From an uncultured Collinsella sp. (GTDB lineage Bacteria > Actinomycetota > Coriobacteriia > Coriobacteriales > Coriobacteriaceae): 16,789 nucleotides of DNA. This document shows positions 1 to 7,880 of the stretch, one piece after another. The position numbers and the translations under genes are program-made. Position 1 is the first letter of the stretch. Each line of letters starts with the position of its first letter. Below the pieces are notes generated by a model. That model was not told where the DNA came from and ran no database searches. It saw only the letters and a list, made by a program, of their open reading frames with translations. The DNA is taken from the NCBI GenBank assembly GCA_902494465.1, contig CABUTH010000024.1:1-16789 (forward strand), in the 5' to 3' direction.

Positions 1-138
1 AACCCGCTTGGGGGCTTGCGTCATGCGTACGCTCTGCGTCCTCTGCTAGCCGGCGAGGGCGCCGGCAGGCGTCCGAAGCCGATGCGGATTTGCGCAGCAA
101 ATACGCAGACGTCCCACCGCCCCTACCATGTATTGTCT

Positions 139-178
139 ACGAGCCCGTGTCCCCCAGGGATGCGGGCTCGTTTCTTTT
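139..178 (+). terminator. Rho-independent terminator of a gene left of the window
   Basis: A 9-bp stem (ACGAGCCCG at 139-147 with CGGGCTCGT at 163-171) carries an inner TCCC/GGGA extension and is followed at once by TTTCTTTT. The T-tract lies only on the plus-strand side, so it ends a plus-strand transcript that converges on ppx. The gene or RNA it serves is outside the window or in the first 138 bases, where I cannot support any gene. Confidence 0.75.
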
Positions 179-198
179 GGATGCCGATACAGATGGTG

Positions 199-264
199 AG
201 TTGCGGTGGAATAGGGACTGTTTGGGGCCCGAAAGGGCGATTTAGTCCGTATTTCACCGCAACT
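199..264 (+). repeat. Long hairpin with GAAA tetraloop, abutting the ppx stop codon
   Basis: Arms 199-219 and 244-264 pair over 21 positions: 19 Watson-Crick pairs, one G·T (209/254) and one mismatch (214/249). An inner GCCC-GAAA-GGGC hairpin sits at 227-238. The right arm ends on the first base of the ppx stop codon. The wobble pair and the GNRA-type loop form only in plus-strand RNA, while the neighbouring gene is on the minus strand. No T-run follows on either side, so it is not a standard terminator. A dispersed palindromic repeat is the likeliest explanation. Confidence 0.7.
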
Positions 265-1268
265 TATTGGAAGGCGCTGAGGCTCGGGGTCCAGGCGATG
301 GTGGGGGTGGTGCCGTCAAGAACCTCGTTAATGGTGGCGGCCATGCCGGCAAGCAGGCTGTTCTCGCTTACGGTGAGCGTCTTGTAGCCGCCGGCTCGCA
401 TAAGCTCGCGAATCACCACGGCACCAGCCAAGATCACGCCCGCGCGTTTGGGCTGTACACCCGGTAGCGCGGCGATGCCTTCCGCGTCCAACGCAGACAT
501 GCGCTCGATAGCGGCCGAGACCTGCTCCAGCGACAGCTCGCGTAGGTGCACAAAGCTCGAATCGTACGGTTCCAGCTCGTGGACCAGAGCCACCAGCGTA
601 GTCACCGTGCCGCCCACCGCGACTAAGCGTTCGGCGCGCTCAAAGTCGACAGGCAGGCCCTCAAAATAGGCGGCGAACTGCTCGCCTGCCCACGCGGCAG
701 CGGCAGCAAGTTCGCCATCCGCGGGCGGCAACGCGGAGAAAAAGCGCTCCGTCACGCGACGGCAACCGATGTCCAGCGAGCGCGTTCCCTCCAGCGCAAA
801 GACGCCGCGCTCCGGAGCGTATACGCCCGTCGCGAGCTCCGTGGAGCCGCCGCCCGAATCCGCGACGATGATGCGCTCGCCGGCAAAGTCGTGCGCCACG
901 CCAAAAAACGTCAGGCGCGCCTCGACCTCGCCCGGAATCACCTGTGGTTCGAGCCCCAACTCGCGCAGGCCGTCCAGCAGCAACGCGGCATTGGACGCAT
1001 CGCGCGCGGCACTCGTGCACGTGGTGCAGACGCACACGGCCCCAAAGGCGCGTGCCTCGTCCACAAACGTACGGCACGCAGCGAGCACGCGCTCGACCGC
1101 CGCCTCGCAAAAGCGGCCCGTCGCGTCCACGCCCTCGCCCAGGTCGGTAATCTCGGTATGCTTGGACGATTCCACAATCGCTCCGCCCTCGACCTGCGCC
1201 AACACCAGTCGCGACGACACCGTTCCCAGGTCGATCGCGGCCACCTTATAGCGTTTGCAATTTGTCAT
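264..1268 (-). CDS. ppx: Ppx/GppA family phosphatase (exopolyphosphatase-like)
   Basis: This 334-residue protein belongs to the ASKHA-fold Ppx/GppA family, which hydrolyses inorganic polyphosphate and/or the pentaphosphate alarmone pppGpp in the cytoplasm. Visible motifs in order are the N-terminal phosphate loop AIDLGTVSSR (11-20), the Glu-containing segment PGEVEARLTFFGVAHDF (112-128), the second nucleotide/phosphate loop DSGGGSTEL (137-145) and the C-terminal VAVGGTVTTL (216-225). The length fits the short form without the HD-like C-terminal domain of E. coli Ppx. The ATG at 1268 has GGAGGGGAG upstream. It lies 20 nt behind the septum-protein gene and is probably cotranscribed with it. The eno–septum-initiator–ppx order is typical of Actinobacteria. 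Sequence alone does not separate exopolyphosphatase from pppGpp phosphatase. Confidence 0.9.
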   Translation of the reverse strand: MTNCKRYKVAAIDLGTVSSRLVLAQVEGGAIVESSKHTEITDLGEGVDATGRFCEAAVERVLAACRTFVDEARAFGAVCVCTTCTSAARDASNAALLLDGLRELGLEPQVIPGEVEARLTFFGVAHDFAGERIIVADSGGGSTELATGVYAPERGVFALEGTRSLDIGCRRVTERFFSALPPADGELAAAAAWAGEQFAAYFEGLPVDFERAERLVAVGGTVTTLVALVHELEPYDSSFVHLRELSLEQVSAAIERMSALDAEGIAALPGVQPKRAGVILAGAVVIRELMRAGGYKTLTVSENSLLAGMAATINEVLDGTTPTIAWTPSLSAFQ

Positions 1269-1288
1269 TGCGGGCTCCCCTCCGGGCG

Positions 1289-2050
1289 CTATTTGCCGTT
1301 GGACACGACCGTCTGGCCCTCGACGCCGTTAAATCCAAACAGCATGTCGAGCGCCTGGATGTACCACGGCGCGTCCTTGCCGACTTCCTCAATCTCCTTG
1401 GCCACTTCGCTGGCCTTCTTGGCGTTTGAAGACTTTTTGTTCGACGACGAGTCCGAATCGTCGTCCAAGCCTAGCACGTCAATCTTCCTCTCGCCGGGCA
1501 TCACCAGGCCCAGGTCCTCGGACGCCGCGTCCTTGATACCCTCCTCCGAGAGCAGCTTGTCGACGCTTTTTTGCAGTTCATCATTGTATTGCTGGCGAAT
1601 CTCGACCTGCTTGGCCAAGATATCGCTCGAACGCTTTGCCACGTACAGATCGCGCACGGGGAAATACAGGCTCACGAGCACCAGCGCCACCACGATACCG
1701 ATAAACAGCGGACGCAGAGAGCCATGCGTATAGTCATAGATCGCCTTGACCACCGCGTTGTCGTTGGCGTAGCGCATAAAGTCCGAGCCCGAAAAACGGT
1801 TCGAGGGCCTGCTCGATTTGTCGTGTGCCTGAGTCGAGGGACGCGACGTATGCGACGAACGTGCCGGGCGCACCGGTCCATCTGTCGAAGTATTCACTTG
1901 AGCATTGGGGCGCGAAGTGCTTGTCGGGCGCTGCGTGGAGCGATCGACGCCGGCGTAGGCGGACCCACCGAGCTGCACCGTGCGCGCACGGCGAGGCGAC
2001 GGCTCGCGCGAACCGGCGGAATAGTACCTGTTGTCGTAAATCTGATCCAT
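1289..2050 (-). CDS. FtsB/DivIC-type septum formation initiator protein
   Basis: The 253-residue product has a bitopic layout. Residues 1-110 are a polar, Ser/Arg/Pro-rich cytoplasmic tail of low complexity. A single membrane helix spans about 115-130 (FIGIVVALVLVSLYF). A short coiled coil follows at about 136-172, then the family signature EDLGLVMPGERKIDVLG (178-194), an acidic Ser/Lys linker and a conserved-looking C-terminal tail. FtsB/DivIC proteins join FtsL and FtsQ/DivIB in the divisome and help activate septal wall synthesis. I chose the ATG at 2050 because it has AAGG upstream and the longer reading frame runs into the eno terminator. It sits between eno and ppx, as in other Actinobacteria. 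It is longer than usual at both ends. Confidence 0.88.
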   Translation of the reverse strand: MDQIYDNRYYSAGSREPSPRRARTVQLGGSAYAGVDRSTQRPTSTSRPNAQVNTSTDGPVRPARSSHTSRPSTQAHDKSSRPSNRFSGSDFMRYANDNAVVKAIYDYTHGSLRPLFIGIVVALVLVSLYFPVRDLYVAKRSSDILAKQVEIRQQYNDELQKSVDKLLSEEGIKDAASEDLGLVMPGERKIDVLGLDDDSDSSSNKKSSNAKKASEVAKEIEEVGKDAPWYIQALDMLFGFNGVEGQTVVSNGK

Positions 2051-2093
2051 GTGCGCCTTGTGCGGTTGAGGTTTGTTTGCGCTAAGTCCTTTA

Positions 2094-2102
2094 GTTATAG
2101 CA
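2094..2102 (-). promoter_or_regulatory. Candidate extended -10 promoter of the septum gene and ppx
   Basis: On the minus strand TGCTATAAC gives an extended -10 (TGn plus TATAAC) between the eno terminator and the start at 2050. No good -35 is visible, which is tolerated with an extended -10. It would give the septum–ppx pair its own promoter. This is a reading by eye. Confidence 0.4.
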
Positions 2103-2141
2103 CGAGCGCCCGCACCGCCTTCGCCAGCCTTTGCTCGACAT

Positions 2142-2173
2142 AAAAAAGGCGCTGAGCCGTATGGCCCAGCGCC
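2142..2173 (-). terminator. Rho-independent terminator of eno
   Basis: On the minus strand an 11-bp stem (2163-2173 with 2148-2158, including one G·U pair) and a 4-nt ATAC loop are followed by six T residues (2142-2147). It lies 65 nt beyond the eno stop codon. Confidence 0.88.
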
Positions 2174-2237
2174 CAATGGCGGCCATCAGAAGTAGAGCGG
2201 AGCCGAGTCAACCCCCGCCCCCGCGAGCACCGCTTGT

Positions 2238-3539
<1,302 letters not shown>

Positions 3540-3600
3540 TCACTTGGAAACGTAGTGGATGCAAGCGACCGGCTGACCGTGCACCGTCGGTGCGTCTCCG

Positions 3601-3645
3601 TAAGTTAGCCATGTCGCACTTTTTGCATTATGCCCTAAGTTAGCC
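3601..3645 (-). promoter_or_regulatory. eno: eno promoter region with two direct repeats
   Basis: The minus strand shows a -10-like CATAAT (plus-strand 3627-3632) between two identical 10-mers GGCTAACTTA (plus-strand 3636-3645 and 3601-3610). The 10-mers are spaced 35 bp start to start, one just upstream of the -10 and one near or after the expected transcription start. This arrangement suits a repressor or activator that binds direct repeats, but no factor can be named. The -35 is poor. Confidence 0.4.
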
Positions 3646-3665
3646 GAGGGATACACTTGATTTTC

Positions 3666-3712
3666 GAAAAATTAAGCGGGAACGATGAGGCGTGTCAGAC
3701 CATCGTTCCCGC
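3666..3712 (-). terminator. Rho-independent terminator of the larC–yfcE–mazG unit
   Basis: A perfect 12-bp stem (GCGGGAACGATG at 3701-3712 read on the minus strand, with its complement at 3676-3687) encloses a 13-nt loop. On the minus strand it is followed by TTAATTTTT. It begins 4 nt after the mazG stop codon. Confidence 0.9.
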
Positions 3713-3716
3713 AGTC

Positions 3717-4577
3717 TTACTCCTCTGCCTTTGCGGCATCCCACAGGTCGTTGAGGCCGTGGGTCGAAAGCTCGGCAAGATCCACGTGAGCACCGGCCGC
3801 CATCTGCTCCATCGCAGCCCAGCGACGGCGGAACTTGGCCGTGCTCGCGCGCAGGGCGCTCTCGGCGTCAATCCCCTCTTTGCGCGCAACGTTGACTAGG
3901 GCAAAGAGCAGGTCGCCAAACTCCATCTCGCGCTCGGACGAGCCGGGAGCCTCGGCCTCAAACTCGGCACGCTCCTCGGCGACCTCGTCCCACACATCCT
4001 GGACCGTCTCCCATTCAAAGCCCACGGCCGCCGCCTTGCGCGACACCTTCTGAGCTTGCATCAGCGCCGGCAGGTGCGTGGGCACGCCGTCGAGCAGGCC
4101 TTCGGGCGCAGCCTCGCCCGCCGCCACAGCCTTGTCCTTGGCAGCCTTCTCGGCAAGCTTGACCTCGTCCCAAATCTTGAGCACCTCGTCGGGGTTGTCG
4201 GCATCCGCATCGCCAAACACGTGCGGGTGGCGGCGAATGAGCTTGGCGTCGATATCGCGCGCCACGTCGGCCAGCGTAAACTCGCCGGCATCCGCCGCAA
4301 TCTGCGCATGCAGCACTACCTGCATGAGTACGTCGCCTAGCTCCTCGCGAAGGTGTGCCGCGTCGTCGGTCTCGATGCAGTCGAGCGCCTCATAGGCCTC
4401 CTCGATCATGTTCTTACCAATGCTGCGGTGTGTCTGCTCGCGGTCCCACGGACAGCCGTCGGGCTGGCGTAGGCGCCAGATGGTCTGCACCAGATGCTGC
4501 AGCTCGGCCGATGCGTCGACCAGCGTGGACAGATCGCGCGAGTCCTTGGCATTTTGCTGAGCCATGTGCTGCGCCAT
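3717..4577 (-). CDS. mazG: Nucleoside triphosphate pyrophosphohydrolase MazG
   Basis: MazG hydrolyses (d)NTPs to the monophosphate and PPi and is linked to nucleotide-pool cleaning and the stringent response. The 286-residue protein has the two MazG repeats expected of the full-length family. The first contains CPWDREQTH (42-50), the metal-binding EEAYE (59-63) and ELGDVLMQ (79-86), followed by RRHPHVFG (115-122). The second contains EEVRAEFE-like residues (about 200-207) and EMEFGDLLFALVN (217-229). The ATG at 4577 follows GGAGGAG and lies 2 nt after the upstream stop codon (TAACCATG), so translation is probably coupled. A longer in-frame reading starts inside the phosphodiesterase gene and is unlikely. 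Confidence 0.95.
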   Translation of the reverse strand: MAQHMAQQNAKDSRDLSTLVDASAELQHLVQTIWRLRQPDGCPWDREQTHRSIGKNMIEEAYEALDCIETDDAAHLREELGDVLMQVVLHAQIAADAGEFTLADVARDIDAKLIRRHPHVFGDADADNPDEVLKIWDEVKLAEKAAKDKAVAAGEAAPEGLLDGVPTHLPALMQAQKVSRKAAAVGFEWETVQDVWDEVAEERAEFEAEAPGSSEREMEFGDLLFALVNVARKEGIDAESALRASTAKFRRRWAAMEQMAAGAHVDLAELSTHGLNDLWDAAKAEE

Positions 4578-4579
4578 GG

Positions 4580-5128
4580 TTAGTCCTCCTCCAGGATCAC
4601 GTGGCGGAACGCTCCGCCCTCGTAGATGCCGTAGCTGTGCGTGCCGTCCTTGGGAATGCTCACGCTGCCGGGGTTGAAGAGCCACAGGCCCGGGTGCGCG
4701 GCGCTTTCCTCGTTAACCTTGATGTGCGTGTGGCCGTAGACGAGCGCGGAACCCTCGGGCAGCGCGGGCGCGTGGTCGACGCTGTTGTGCATACCGGCGC
4801 CAAAAACGTGGCCGTGCGTCAGGAACAGTTCACGGCCGGTCTCGTCAAACAACGTGGCGTAGTCCGCCATGACGGGGAAGTCGAGGACCATCTGGTCGAC
4901 CTCGGCGTCGCAGTTGCCGCGCACCGCGATGATGCGGTCGGCCAGGGCGTTGAGCAGCGGAATCACGCGCTTGGGGGCATAGTCGCGCGGCAGGTCGTTA
5001 CGCGGGCCGTGGTAGAGCAGGTCGCCCAGCAGCACAATGCGGTCGGGCTGTTCGGATTCGATGGCAGTGCACAGGCGCTCGGCCCAGTATGCCGAGCCAT
5101 GGATGTCGGAAGCGATGAGGTATTTCAT
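4580..5128 (-). CDS. YfcE/MJ0936-type metallophosphodiesterase
   Basis: This 182-residue calcineurin-like phosphoesterase has every family metal-binding motif: SDIH (7-10), GDLLYHGPRN (35-44), GNCD (71-74), THGH (104-107) and GHTH (132-135), followed by NPGS (152-155). Length and the GPRN segment match E. coli YfcE, a Mn2+-dependent phosphodiesterase known from assays on artificial substrates; its natural substrate is not settled. The ATG at 5128 has AAAGGA upstream. It lies 74 nt after the LarC-like gene and 2 nt before mazG, suggesting one transcript. Confidence 0.92.
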   Translation of the reverse strand: MKYLIASDIHGSAYWAERLCTAIESEQPDRIVLLGDLLYHGPRNDLPRDYAPKRVIPLLNALADRIIAVRGNCDAEVDQMVLDFPVMADYATLFDETGRELFLTHGHVFGAGMHNSVDHAPALPEGSALVYGHTHIKVNEESAAHPGLWLFNPGSVSIPKDGTHSYGIYEGGAFRHVILEED

Positions 5129-5202
5129 GGGGGGGTCCTTTCGAAGCGGAGTTGATGGGGGCTGAATACGGGGTCCGGCGGATGTGGAGCCCATCTACCG
5201 TG

Positions 5203-5688
5203 TTACTCGAATCGCAGCGCCGCGCTCTGAGCCGCCTGCATCACGCGTTGGAGCGGCACGTCATGTTCGCGGGCAAGGCGGGCGCAGTCCTCGTACTCGG
5301 GCGCTGCACGCTCGCTGCCGTCGGGCAGGGTCGCCACCTTAACGGATACCTCGCCCCAAGGCGTTGTCACCTGCTCGAATCGGCGCGGCAGGCAAACGCG
5401 TTCCATGACCTGGCGACGGATGCCATTGGTCGTGGTTTCCAAAAAGATGATCGTCTGCAGGCGCTCGATGTCCTCGTGGGCGCAGATTACCTGCAGCTGC
5501 CAGCCGGGACGGCCTTTCTTGCAATAGACGGGCAGCCAGTGCACCTCGCGCGCACCCGCCTCGCGCAGGCGGTCGGCGGCATAGGCGAGTACCTCGGGCG
5601 ACGCATCGTCGATGTCGCACTCCAGCTTGACGATGGCTTCGGGCGCATCGGTCTCGCGGGACAGCGGAGATGTACTTCCACGTTGCAT
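5203..5688 (-). CDS. larC: Stand-alone LarC C-terminal domain protein
   Basis: The 161-residue protein matches only the C-terminal part of LarC, the CTP-dependent enzyme that inserts nickel into the pincer cofactor of lactate racemase. Family-like motifs are ECDIDDASPEVL (23-34), VYCKKGRPG (54-62), LETTTNGIR (83-91), WGEVSVKVA (111-119) and PEYED (130-134). Full LarC is about 400 residues. The N-terminal part is not encoded upstream: the next gene on that side is divergent and 309 nt away. Some lactobacilli make LarC from two frames by programmed frameshifting, but no partner frame is visible here. I chose the ATG at 5688 (AAAGGA about 10 nt upstream); longer readings add a low-complexity tail. 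It could be a domain working with a larC1 elsewhere, a repurposed CTP-binding protein, or a remnant that kept its frame. Confidence 0.8.
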   Translation of the reverse strand: MQRGSTSPLSRETDAPEAIVKLECDIDDASPEVLAYAADRLREAGAREVHWLPVYCKKGRPGWQLQVICAHEDIERLQTIIFLETTTNGIRRQVMERVCLPRRFEQVTTPWGEVSVKVATLPDGSERAAPEYEDCARLAREHDVPLQRVMQAAQSAALRFE

Positions 5689-5794
5689 ACGGTCCGGATC
5701 CTTTCCGCACGGGCTCGTTTTATTCACCCAAACGCTAGCACATCGGACGTGGCACAGGCGTGACTTTCGCCCGCCGTCGTCCTCGCCCCCATCC

Positions 5795-5859
5795 AAACGT
5801 GTACATCAGCCGCCAAACATGTCATTTTTTGTCGGTTTTGGAGGCTGACGTACACGTTT
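5795..5859. repeat. Long inverted repeat, 23-bp arms
   Basis: Arms 5795-5817 and 5837-5859 pair at 21 of 23 positions around a 19-nt loop rich in T. The outer 10 bp (AAACGTGTAC with GTACACGTTT) are perfect and include the near-palindrome ACGTGTAC. The 5805/5849 mismatch becomes a wobble pair on the minus strand. No terminator T-run follows on either side. It may be a dispersed palindromic element or a large operator between the divergent genes. Confidence 0.75.
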
Positions 5860-5959
5860 TGAGGCAGGGTCGATGTCGTGCGACAGCCCTTGCGCGCCGC
5901 TTGCCCTTTCCAGTCGATTTCGACCCTCGGCGTGCCCAACGCGTCAGGGGTCGCGCCAT

Positions 5960-5965
5960 TACAAT
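5960..5965 (+). promoter_or_regulatory. Candidate -10 for the PHP phosphatase gene
   Basis: TACAAT lies 32 nt before the ATG at 5998 and would give a leader of about 26 nt. No clear -35 is visible at 17 bp, so support is weak. Confidence 0.3.
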
Positions 5966-5997
5966 GGAGCGGATTCGCCGAACGCAAAGGAGCCGCC

Positions 5998-6909
5998 ATG
6001 TCCGCTTGCCCGCTGGTCGATTGTCACACCCACACCTCGTTTTCGGACGGCCATGCCTCGTTTGATGACAACGTCCGTGCCGCTGCTGCGGCAGGCTGCC
6101 GCGTCATGGTCTCGACCGACCACCTCGCCCTGCCTGCCAGTATGGATGCTAACTGCGAGGTGCAGGTCGTCGAGGGCGACTTGCCGGCACATCGTCTGGC
6201 CTTTGAGGACGCCCGCAGGCTTGCCGCGCAAATCGCGCCGGAGCTCGAGCTTATCTACGGTTTTGAATGCGATTGGTACGAGGGCTGCGAACCCTTGGTT
6301 GAGCGCTGGTCCCAGGGCGCCGTGGTGCGCTTGGGCAGCGTGCATTGGATTGGCGACCCGGGCGATATCATGGCCGGCGCCGCGGGCACGGCGGGAACAG
6401 AGAGCGTCGCTCGTCCCGATACGCCCGATTCGCTTTGTGGCTGGATCGACGACGATACCAACCTGCATGTTTGGGAAAACCTGGGCGTGCGCGGCGTGTG
6501 GGAGCACTACGTCGACGACTGGTGCCGTGCTTGCGAAAGCTCACTCAACTTTGATGTAATGGCCCATCCCGACCTGGTCATGCGTTTTTCGAAGGAGGGC
6601 TTTGCGCCCGACTTTGACCCGGCGCCGTTTTGGGGGCAGATGGCCGAGTGCGCGCACGATACGGGTCGCCGCGTTGAGGTCTCGACGGCCGCACCGCGCA
6701 AGGGGCTCGACGACTACTATCCCGCGACCGGATTGCTGCGTTGCTTTGCCAACGCCGAGGTGCCGATCACTTTTGGCTCGGACGCACACCGCGCCTGCGA
6801 CATCTGCTGGAACATCCGCGAGGCTCAGGCCCACGCCTACGACTGCGGTTATCGAACCTTCGACATCCCCCACCCCACCGGAGAATGGGAGTCCACGCCC
6901 CTCGCCTAA
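5998..6909 (+). CDS. PHP-domain histidinol-phosphatase (HisJ/HisK type)
   Basis: The 303-residue PHP-superfamily metal-dependent phosphatase has the full set of metal-binding motifs: DCHTHTSFSD (8-17), STDH (39-42), GFECDW with E90, GSVHW with H116, MAHPD with H190 and GSDAH (260-264). The order and spacing match the B. subtilis-type histidinol-phosphatase, which dephosphorylates L-histidinol phosphate to histidinol. It ends 27 nt from hisE, the last gene of the his operon on the other strand. The operon's HisB is dehydratase-only, so a separate phosphatase is needed, and this gene fills the role. The ATG at 5998 has AAAGGAG upstream; upstream in-frame extension lacks a plausible RBS. The substrate is inferred from family and context. 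Confidence 0.88.
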   Translation: MSACPLVDCHTHTSFSDGHASFDDNVRAAAAAGCRVMVSTDHLALPASMDANCEVQVVEGDLPAHRLAFEDARRLAAQIAPELELIYGFECDWYEGCEPLVERWSQGAVVRLGSVHWIGDPGDIMAGAAGTAGTESVARPDTPDSLCGWIDDDTNLHVWENLGVRGVWEHYVDDWCRACESSLNFDVMAHPDLVMRFSKEGFAPDFDPAPFWGQMAECAHDTGRRVEVSTAAPRKGLDDYYPATGLLRCFANAEVPITFGSDAHRACDICWNIREAQAHAYDCGYRTFDIPHPTGEWESTPLA

Positions 6910-6941
6910 CTAGTCGTTTAAGAACGTCCCCGATGACTAGT
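6909..6941. repeat. REP-like hairpin between convergent phosphatase and hisE
   Basis: ACTAGTC (6909-6915) pairs with GACTAGT (6935-6941) around a loop that reads GGGGACGTTCTTAAA on the minus strand. The element overlaps the last base of the phosphatase stop codon and the whole hisE stop codon. The GGGGAC loop is shared with the element at 10238-10278. In my memory such GGGGAC-containing hairpins resemble REP elements mobilised by RAYT (TnpA-REP) proteins; that is recall, not a search. Confidence 0.5.
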
Positions 6942-7254
6942 GGCGGCGGGCGTTGAGTTCGCCGGCCAGCTCGTCGAGGGTAATGCCGTAGCGCTCGAGC
7001 GTCACGAGCAGGTGGTAGATCAGGTCGCCGGCCTCGTAGCGGATGTGATCGTGGTCGTTATCCTTGCAGGCCATGATCACCTCGCTCGCCTCCTCGGCAA
7101 GCTTCTTGAGAAGCTCGTCCTCGACTTCGGTCAGCAGACGCGCGGTATAGCTCTCCTGCGGCGATGCGTCGCGACGACCGTGAATCACCTCGGCCAGTCC
7201 CGTCAGCGTCTCACCGATGTTTCCCGGCTGCACGTTAGCTGTTCTGACTCCCAT
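6937..7254 (-). CDS. hisE: Phosphoribosyl-ATP pyrophosphatase HisE
   Basis: HisE removes pyrophosphate from phosphoribosyl-ATP to give phosphoribosyl-AMP, step 2 of histidine synthesis. The 105-residue protein has the all-alpha MazG-like fold motifs KLAEEASEVI (51-60) and EAGDLIYHLLV (74-84), which carry the metal-binding Glu and Asp residues. It is separate from HisI, unlike the fused HisIE of enterobacteria. The ATG at 7254 follows GAGGAAATAACC. It is the promoter-distal gene of the operon, 15 nt behind the small-protein gene, and its stop codon lies inside a REP-like hairpin. Confidence 0.96.
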   Translation of the reverse strand: MGVRTANVQPGNIGETLTGLAEVIHGRRDASPQESYTARLLTEVEDELLKKLAEEASEVIMACKDNDHDHIRYEAGDLIYHLLVTLERYGITLDELAGELNARRH

Positions 7255-7269
7255 GGTTATTTCCTCTCG

Positions 7270-7497
7270 TTACTGCAGCGTAAAGTAAGTACCGGTCTCA
7301 TCGAACCGAAGCTTTGCGCCCTTTTTCTCAAAGAATTCAACGATGACGGCATGGGCCTCATCGAGCCTTTCCTTCTCGGCCTCGAGCCAAAGCGACTGCG
7401 CCCCGCAGGCATCGGTCAGGTGCACGCGGCACGGCACGCCCGCGCGGAGGAGTTCGGCGTTGCAGTCGGCGACTTCGAACGGCGTCACGACCTTCAT
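7270..7497 (-). CDS. Small conserved-looking protein in the his operon, possibly the RDAC family
   Basis: This 75-residue protein has a compact alpha/beta pattern: a strand at 22-28 (PCRVHLT), the motif [13 protein letters not shown] (27-39), a long helix (about 41-59) and a C-terminal strand with Asp/Glu/Thr ([10 protein letters not shown]). The DACG motif recalls a family named RDAC in automated annotation, but I am not certain of that match. The start ATG overlaps the hisI stop codon (ATGA) and has AAAGGGGGG upstream; hisE begins 15 nt later. Its position between hisI and hisE argues for a role tied to histidine synthesis, such as a partner or regulator of these two steps, but function is unknown. 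It does not resemble HisI or HisE. Confidence 0.8.
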   Translation of the reverse strand: MKVVTPFEVADCNAELLRAGVPCRVHLTDACGAQSLWLEAEKERLDEAHAVIVEFFEKKGAKLRFDETGTYFTLQ

Positions 7498-7835
7498 CGT
7501 GTTCCCCCCTTTACGCGCTTAAAGAAGCAGGTACGGTTGCCGGTGTGGCAGGCCGGGCCCGGCGAGTCCACCTTGCCCAGCAGCGTATCGCTATCGCAAT
7601 CGGCCCAGAGCTCCTTGACCTCCTGCATGTTGCCACTCGTCGCGCCCTTGTTCCAGAGCTCCTGACGGCTGCGACTCCAAAACCACGTGGTCCCGGTCTT
7701 GAGCGTAAGCCCCACCGATTCCTCGTTCATCCAAGCAACCATAAGCACCTCGCCGGTGTCATATTGCTGAACCACACAAGGAATCAGCCCGTGGGCGTCG
7801 TATTTAAGATCAGCAGCTTCTACTACCTCAGTCAT
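7494..7835 (-). CDS. hisI: Phosphoribosyl-AMP cyclohydrolase HisI
   Basis: HisI opens the adenine ring of phosphoribosyl-AMP to give ProFAR, step 3 of histidine synthesis. The 113-residue protein carries the Mg2+-binding DCDSDTL (79-85) and the zinc-ligand cysteines C80, C96 and C103 in [15 protein letters not shown] (91-105). I chose the ATG at 7835 because the GGGAG lies 5 nt upstream. An ATG three bases earlier (7838) and a TTG at 7847 are also in frame. It is 148 nt from hisF, the longest gap in the operon, and overlaps the next gene by four bases. Confidence 0.95.
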   Translation of the reverse strand: MTEVVEAADLKYDAHGLIPCVVQQYDTGEVLMVAWMNEESVGLTLKTGTTWFWSRSRQELWNKGATSGNMQEVKELWADCDSDTLLGKVDSPGPACHTGNRTCFFKRVKGGTR

Positions 7836-7880
7836 CATTTCTCCCAAGTAATAACAGTAAGCCCCACAGGTCGGCGAGGG

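Larger units (their letters stand above)
5689..5997. other. Divergent intergenic region, no gene seen
   Basis: These 309 bases separate the minus-strand larC-like gene from the plus-strand phosphatase. They contain the long hairpin at 5795-5859 and a weaker inverted repeat (GGGTCGATGTCG at 5867-5878 with CGATTTCGACCC at 5915-5926, 10 of 12 pairing). A -10-like TACAAT lies at 5960-5965 before the phosphatase start. I see no convincing promoter for the larC-like gene. Confidence 0.6.

Noticed and set aside
1..138. Possible 3' end of rnpB or of an upstream gene
   Set aside because: The opening AACCCGCTT faintly recalls the RNase P RNA 3' region and a hairpin and a terminator follow, but no conserved RNase P core is visible and no frame here looks coding.
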